Assembly (NCBI RefSeq): GCF_004135405.1
Contig: NZ_CP035491.1
Location: forward strand, 1,426,001-1,490,000
Origin: Agromyces protaetiae
GTDB taxonomy: Bacteria; Actinomycetota; Actinomycetes; Actinomycetales; Microbacteriaceae
Length of the DNA: 64,000 nucleotides
Direction of reading: 5' to 3'
The translations under genes were made by a program, and so were the position numbers. The notes beneath the pieces are model-generated. The model saw nothing but the letters and a program-made list of their open reading frames with translations. It did not search any database and had not been told where the DNA came from. Positions within the stretch are counted from its first letter, which is position 1; every line of letters begins with the position of its first letter. Below, in pieces: positions 52,973 through 64,000 of the stretch.

Positions 52973-53884
52973 TCAGGCGCGCCCGCCGCCGCCGAGTCGC
53001 GCTTCGAGGGCATCGAGCGCGGCCGCGAGCACGGCGTCGCGGTCGAGCCCGGTGGCCGCTTCGAGCGCGGCGAGGCGCGCGTCGAGCGCGGGTGCGAGCG
53101 GGGCTGCGGCTGTCTCGGACGCACCGGTCGCGTCGACGAGGCCGGATGTCTCGGCCGCCGCGGATGCCGCGGGCTCGCCCTCTGCGGCGAACGGCGGGGC
53201 CGAGACATCGGCCACCGAGACATCCGCCGGCTGCGCTTGCGCATCGCGCCCGCGCAGCAGGAGCGCGACGATCGGGAGCACGATCGTGCCGACCGCGTCG
53301 ACGATCGCGAGCACGCCGACCGTGCGCCAGTAGACGTTGCTCAACTCGACGCCCGGGAACTCGCCCTTCGTCGCGAGGTTCGCGATGAGGAGCACGGCCA
53401 CGCCCGCGATCGCCGCGAGCGTGACGCCGAGGAGGATCCGCACGGCCGGATGCCGTCGGCCGGCGAGGAGCAGCAGGAGGTTCGCGTGCGCGAGGCTCGC
53501 GGCCGCGATCGACGCCATGCCGAACCAGAGGAAGACGTCGTAGCCGTCGAAGTTCGAACCCCAGATGCCGAAGAGCCCGATGCCGACGGCGACGGCCGTG
53601 ACCGCGAGGCCCACGAAGCCGACGAGCCGCACCGGCCGCCCCGCGACCGCGAGGTGGCAGAGGGCGATCGCGCTCGCCGCCGCGACGAGCAGCGTCGTCA
53701 GGAGCACCTGGCCCTGCGTCTGCCCGTACGCGCCGCTCAAGAGCACGACGATGCCGACGATCGCCGCGATCGACACCGACGCGACGAGCGCGATGATCGC
53801 CGCACGGCGCGCGCCGCGAAGGCCCGACGGCGGTGCGCCGGCGCTCGAGGGGGAGTCGAGCGCTGCCGGGTGCTGCGGTGTCAT
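52973..53884 (-). CDS. Multi-pass membrane protein
   Basis: 303 residues with seven predicted transmembrane helices (between about 25 and 220) and a cytoplasmic Ala/Glu/Asp-rich C-terminal region. Part of this tail (ADVSVADVSAPP and nearby) is encoded by 10-mer copies at 53144-53153 and 53216-53225 plus near copies. No family recognised. ATG 53884 has GGAGG upstream. Confidence 0.75.
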   Translation of the reverse strand: MTPQHPAALDSPSSAGAPPSGLRGARRAAIIALVASVSIAAIVGIVVLLSGAYGQTQGQVLLTTLLVAAASAIALCHLAVAGRPVRLVGFVGLAVTAVAVGIGLFGIWGSNFDGYDVFLWFGMASIAAASLAHANLLLLLAGRRHPAVRILLGVTLAAIAGVAVLLIANLATKGEFPGVELSNVYWRTVGVLAIVDAVGTIVLPIVALLLRGRDAQAQPADVSVADVSAPPFAAEGEPAASAAAETSGLVDATGASETAAAPLAPALDARLAALEAATGLDRDAVLAAALDALEARLGGGGRA

Positions 53885-54200
53885 GAGGCCTCCGCGGCTC
53901 ACACTACGGACGGCCGCCGACATGCGAAGTACGCCCCGCCGAGGCATCCGGAGTCTGGAATTCCGCGCCCTGCGCGAGGGTTATACCGGACATCCGCGGA
54001 CAAATCAAGAATTCGACTGGACACGGCGCGCCGTTTCACCTATAGTTGAGGTTTGCGCTCCCAGACCCAACGTGCCCTCATATTGCGGTCGGCCACGTGC
54101 GTGCTGAGCCACTCGGTTCCAGTGTGCACATGTCTGCGGGGTTCTCTCCACCACCATCGACAGTGAACCAGCCCTCATGGGGCTCACGGAGGTCATTTCC
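53885..54200 (+). other. 316-bp rpoB upstream region
   Basis: No gene. Contains a 10-mer (53940-53949), the rpoB promoter and a leader of about 150 nt. The lower-GC stretch 53960-54060 is where the promoter lies. Confidence 0.65.
54018..54046 (+). promoter_or_regulatory. rpoB: rpoBC promoter
   Basis: -35 TGGACA (54018-54023), 17-nt spacer, -10 TATAGT (54041-54046). The best sigma-70-like promoter in the window, fitting a highly expressed operon. Confidence 0.7.
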
Positions 54201-57692
<3,492 letters not shown>

Positions 57693-57735
57693 GCCAGGCA
57701 CGAACACGAACGACTTCAGGAATCTAGGAGAGAAA

Positions 57736-61638
<3,903 letters not shown>

Positions 61639-61653
61639 GGCGCGAATCGCAAG

Positions 61654-61687
61654 AAAGGGGCTCCGGGCAATCGCCCGGGGCCCCTTT
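61654..61687 (+). terminator. rpoBC terminator
   Basis: 15-bp stem AAAGGGGCTCCGGGC/GCCCGGGGCCCCTTT (one mismatch) with 4-nt loop, 15 nt after the rpoC stop. Confidence 0.85.
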
Positions 61688-61723
61688 CGCGTACGCAGGC
61701 GCGGGCGTGAGACATCCTCGCGT

Positions 61724-61753
61724 ACCCCCTATGGGGGTTCCCCCTAGTGGGGA
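61724..61753. promoter_or_regulatory. Tandem G-tract palindromes (CsoR-operator-like)
   Basis: ACCCCC-TAT-GGGGGT (61724-61738) followed at once by TCCCC-CTAGT-GGGGA (61739-61753), 107 nt upstream of pilB. The first resembles operators of CsoR-type copper repressors. No copper gene is adjacent, so the role is unclear; a pair of small hairpins is the alternative. Confidence 0.4.
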
Positions 61754-61859
61754 TGGGAGCGCGTTCATGCAAAGGCTTATGTTTCTCGTGCCCCATTACC
61801 CGAATGCGGAGCCGAGTACCCGCTCGCCTCCGTGACGCACCCCGACGAGGAGGTCGCGT

Positions 61860-63533
61860 GTGCCTGCTCTAGGCGAAATCCTCATCCTGCACGGCGATCT
61901 GCCGATCGAGCACCTCGACGAGATCGGCGCCCTCGACGACACCGATCTGCGCGCTGTCCAGCGGTTCCTCGACCGCGGCATCATCTCCGAGCGGCAACTC
62001 GCGCGCGCACGCGCGGTGCAGGCGAACACCGAGTACGTGCCCGACCTCCTCGACGTGCAGCTCGACCCGACCGCCGTGGACCTCGTGAGCGCGGCGACGT
62101 GCCGGCGGCACACGGTGCTGCCGGTCGGGTTCGACGAGGAGGGTCGCATCGCGATCGCGATGGTCGACCCGGGCGACGTGTTCGCGCTCGACGACGTGCG
62201 GGTCGAGTCGGGCCGGGAGGTGCACCCGGTCGTCGCGACGGCGACCGACGTGCTCGCGATGATCGCCCGCACGCACCGTGCCGACGAAGAGCTCAATGAC
62301 CTGACGTCGACGATCGACGACGAGAACGACGAGCTCTCGGCCGATGCGTTCGCGGTCGCCGACGTCGAGGACGACGCCCCGATCGTGCGTCTCGTGAACC
62401 TGCTCGTGTCGCAGGCGATCGCCGACCACGCGTCCGACATCCACATCGAGCCGCAGGAGCACTCGCTGCGGGTCAGGTACCGCATCGACGGCGTGCTGCA
62501 CGAGATGCAGCAGGCGCCGAAGTCGGTGCAGGCGGGCGTCGTGTCGCGGCTGAAGATCATGGCCGACATCGACATCGCCGAGCGGCGGAAGCCGCAGGAC
62601 GGCCGCATGTCGGCGACGGTCGGCGGCCGCAAGATCGACTTGCGCGTGGCGACGCTGCCGACGGTGTGGGGCGAGAAGGTCGTCATGCGCATCCTCGACA
62701 ATTCGCAGGCGGCGCTCGACCTGCAGGAGTTGGGGCTCAGCGACTCGAACTTCCGGGTGTACGAGAAGTCGTTCAAGAAGCCGCACGGCATGATCCTCGT
62801 GACGGGGCCGACGGGGTCGGGCAAGTCGACGACGCTGTACGCGACGCTCACGGCGGTCGCGCGGCCGCAGGTCAACGTCATCACGGTCGAAGACCCCGTG
62901 GAGTACCGCATGGCGGGCATCAACCAGGTGCAGGTGAACCCGAAGGCGGGCCTGACGTTCGCGAGCGCGCTGCGGAGCATCCTTCGTGCCGACCCCGACA
63001 TCGTGCTCGTCGGCGAGATCCGCGACCGCGAGACCGCACAGATCGCGATCGAGGCATCCCTCACCGGCCACCTCGTGCTGTCGACGCTGCACACGAACGA
63101 CGCGCCGAGCGCCGTGACGCGCCTCACCGAGATGGGCGTCGAGCCGTTCCTCGTGGGGTCGGCGGTCGATTGCGTGGTCGCGCAGCGGCTCGCGCGGCGG
63201 CTGTGCGAGCGGTGCAAGGAGCCCGTGGAGGTCACGGCGCAGGAGCTCGAGGCGGTGCGTTTCACGCTCGATCCGAAAGCGCCGGTTCCGACGATCTACG
63301 GACCGGTCGGATGTCACGCGTGCGCCAAGACCGGATACTCGGGCCGCATCGCGCTGCACGAGGTCATGGAGGTCGACGAGGACGTCGAGCGCCTCGCGGT
63401 CGACCGTGCGGCGGCGAGCGAGATCCGTCGGAGCGCGCAGTCGCACGGCATGCGGTCGCTGCGCGACGACGGTTGGGCGAAGGTGCGCGCGGGCGTGACC
63501 TCGATCGAAGAGATTCTGCGGGTGGCCGCGTAG
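61860..63533 (+). CDS. pilB: Type IV pilus/type II secretion assembly ATPase (PilB/GspE)
   Basis: 557 residues. N-terminal GspE-N (MshEN-like) domain, HIEPQEHSLRVRYRIDGVLHEMQ, Walker A GPTGSGKSTT at about 316, Walker B region ILRADPDIVLVGEIRDRET, His box HLVLSTLHTNDA, and a C-terminal tetra-Cys zinc site (CERCKEP..CHACAKTG). Powers pilin polymerisation at the membrane. GTG 61860 has GGAGG upstream. 10-mer-like words occur at about 63053 and 63309. Confidence 0.93.
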   Translation: MPALGEILILHGDLPIEHLDEIGALDDTDLRAVQRFLDRGIISERQLARARAVQANTEYVPDLLDVQLDPTAVDLVSAATCRRHTVLPVGFDEEGRIAIAMVDPGDVFALDDVRVESGREVHPVVATATDVLAMIARTHRADEELNDLTSTIDDENDELSADAFAVADVEDDAPIVRLVNLLVSQAIADHASDIHIEPQEHSLRVRYRIDGVLHEMQQAPKSVQAGVVSRLKIMADIDIAERRKPQDGRMSATVGGRKIDLRVATLPTVWGEKVVMRILDNSQAALDLQELGLSDSNFRVYEKSFKKPHGMILVTGPTGSGKSTTLYATLTAVARPQVNVITVEDPVEYRMAGINQVQVNPKAGLTFASALRSILRADPDIVLVGEIRDRETAQIAIEASLTGHLVLSTLHTNDAPSAVTRLTEMGVEPFLVGSAVDCVVAQRLARRLCERCKEPVEVTAQELEAVRFTLDPKAPVPTIYGPVGCHACAKTGYSGRIALHEVMEVDEDVERLAVDRAAASEIRRSAQSHGMRSLRDDGWAKVRAGVTSIEEILRVAA

Positions 63534-63560
63534 CGGCGCGAGCGACGAGTGAGGATGCCG

Positions 63561-64000
63561 ATGGACGACCGCAACATCCCCTGGACGGCCGACGAGGAGC
63601 TCGACGGCGCCAAGCACGTGTGGCCCGAGGGCGTCGAGCCCGACATCGACCGTGTGCTGCCGATCGTGCCCGAGGGCCGGCGCGCGGTGCCGGCGGTGTT
63701 CGACGCGAGCGGCGCGAGCGCGTCGGTCGTGCCGCTGACGCCCGCCGAGGAGGCGGCGCTCGCGGGCGCCGACCCGGTGCTCGTGAGCGCACTCGAGCAG
63801 GTCGAGCTGCCGAAGGTGTCCGACCTCCACATCGCGGTGGGGGCGGCGCCGACGTTCCGCGTCGACGGCGCGCTGCAGCAGGCGGAGGTGCCGGCGTGGG
63901 ACGACGTGCGCGTGCGCGCGGCGCTCATGAGCATCCTGACGCCCGAGCAGCTCGAGCGCTTCGAGGACGAGCTCGAGCTCGACTTCTCGTTCGCGGTGTC
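63561..64000 (+). CDS. Type IV pilus twitching ATPase PilT-like (3' partial)
   Basis: 146 residues visible; continues past the window. After a variable Asp/Glu/Pro-rich N-terminus comes the PilT N-domain: LPKVSDLHIAVGAAPTFRVDGALQQAEVPAW..LMSILTPEQLERFEDELELDFSFAV. The ATPase core is outside. PilT depolymerises pili for retraction. An in-frame ATG at 63555 is an alternative start. 27 nt after pilB, same operon. Confidence 0.82.
   Translation, partial: MDDRNIPWTADEELDGAKHVWPEGVEPDIDRVLPIVPEGRRAVPAVFDASGASASVVPLTPAEEAALAGADPVLVSALEQVELPKVSDLHIAVGAAPTFRVDGALQQAEVPAWDDVRVRAALMSILTPEQLERFEDELELDFSFAV

Noticed and set aside
54177..54200. Upstream ATG as rpoB start ([14 protein letters not shown]).
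   Set aside because: No ribosome-binding site, and the extension covers the GGAGG that serves the TTG at 54201; homologous RpoB proteins begin at the AAARN segment.

Overview
The window is chromosomal DNA of a high-GC Gram-positive actinobacterium, most likely a Microbacteriaceae member (Agromyces/Microbacterium-like; genus not certain). Support: very GC-rich codon use, the ftsH-folE-folP-folB-folK-DUF3180-PH-DUF2520-panC-lysS order, ClpC with a ClgR-like box, actinobacterial RpoB/RpoC with TTG starts, RadA next to an SGNH hydrolase, and very frequent leaderless promoters. It is mostly housekeeping sequence with short accessory stretches. I see no prophage, insertion sequence or CRISPR array.

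Layout. 1-1.8 kb: 3' end of an NlpC/P60 cell-wall hydrolase and ppa. 1.8-5.7 kb: tilS, hpt, ftsH. 5.7-12.5 kb: a tightly overlapping folate cluster (folE, folP, folB, folK) continuing into DUF3180, two PH-domain membrane proteins, a DUF2520 Rossmann protein and panC. 12.6-16.1 kb: lysS, two tiny membrane proteins, cardiolipin synthase. 16.1-18.6 kb: a frameshifted pirin, a lipoprotein, and a DUF2975/XRE pair. 18.7-21.3 kb: clpC. 21.4-26.8 kb: DUF1254 protein, N-acetylglutamate synthase, secreted protein, radA, SGNH hydrolase. 26.9 kb: tRNA-Ser(CGA). 27.2-36 kb: GH3 glycosidase, VIT-family transporter, MerR and DUF4188 divergent pair, MarR, DUF2207, a YidC paralogue, and a frameshifted LysR-like/glutamine amidotransferase pair. 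36.8-46.6 kb: DUF5997, two tandem alpha/beta hydrolases, DUF4916, F420-type reductase, GNAT, DEAD-box helicase, DUF1684/SRPBCC, a coiled-coil protein and a CGNR regulator. 46.6-53.9 kb: SprT-like protein, sugar dehydrogenase lipoprotein, pxpA and pxpBC 5-oxoprolinase, tandem spermidine-synthase-like proteins and a membrane protein. 54-61.7 kb: rpoB-rpoC. 61.8-64 kb: type IV pilus ATPases (pilB, start of pilT).

Four window-scale patterns stand out. (i) A 10-mer, GGATGYCTCG, occurs about 47 times on either strand, in intergenic DNA, in gene tails and in protein linkers, where it forces rare codons such as GAT. (ii) About 20 genes start 6-7 nt after a TANNNT -10 box, the leaderless-mRNA signature. 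(iii) Five genes are broken or fused by what looks in every case like one missing G in a G-run, so sequence error is the likeliest cause. One of these makes an apparent 819-residue fusion of a PH-domain protein with DUF2520. (iv) There are long imperfect-to-perfect hairpins of unrelated sequence, and an 88-nt paired-16-mer element present twice in opposite orientation.
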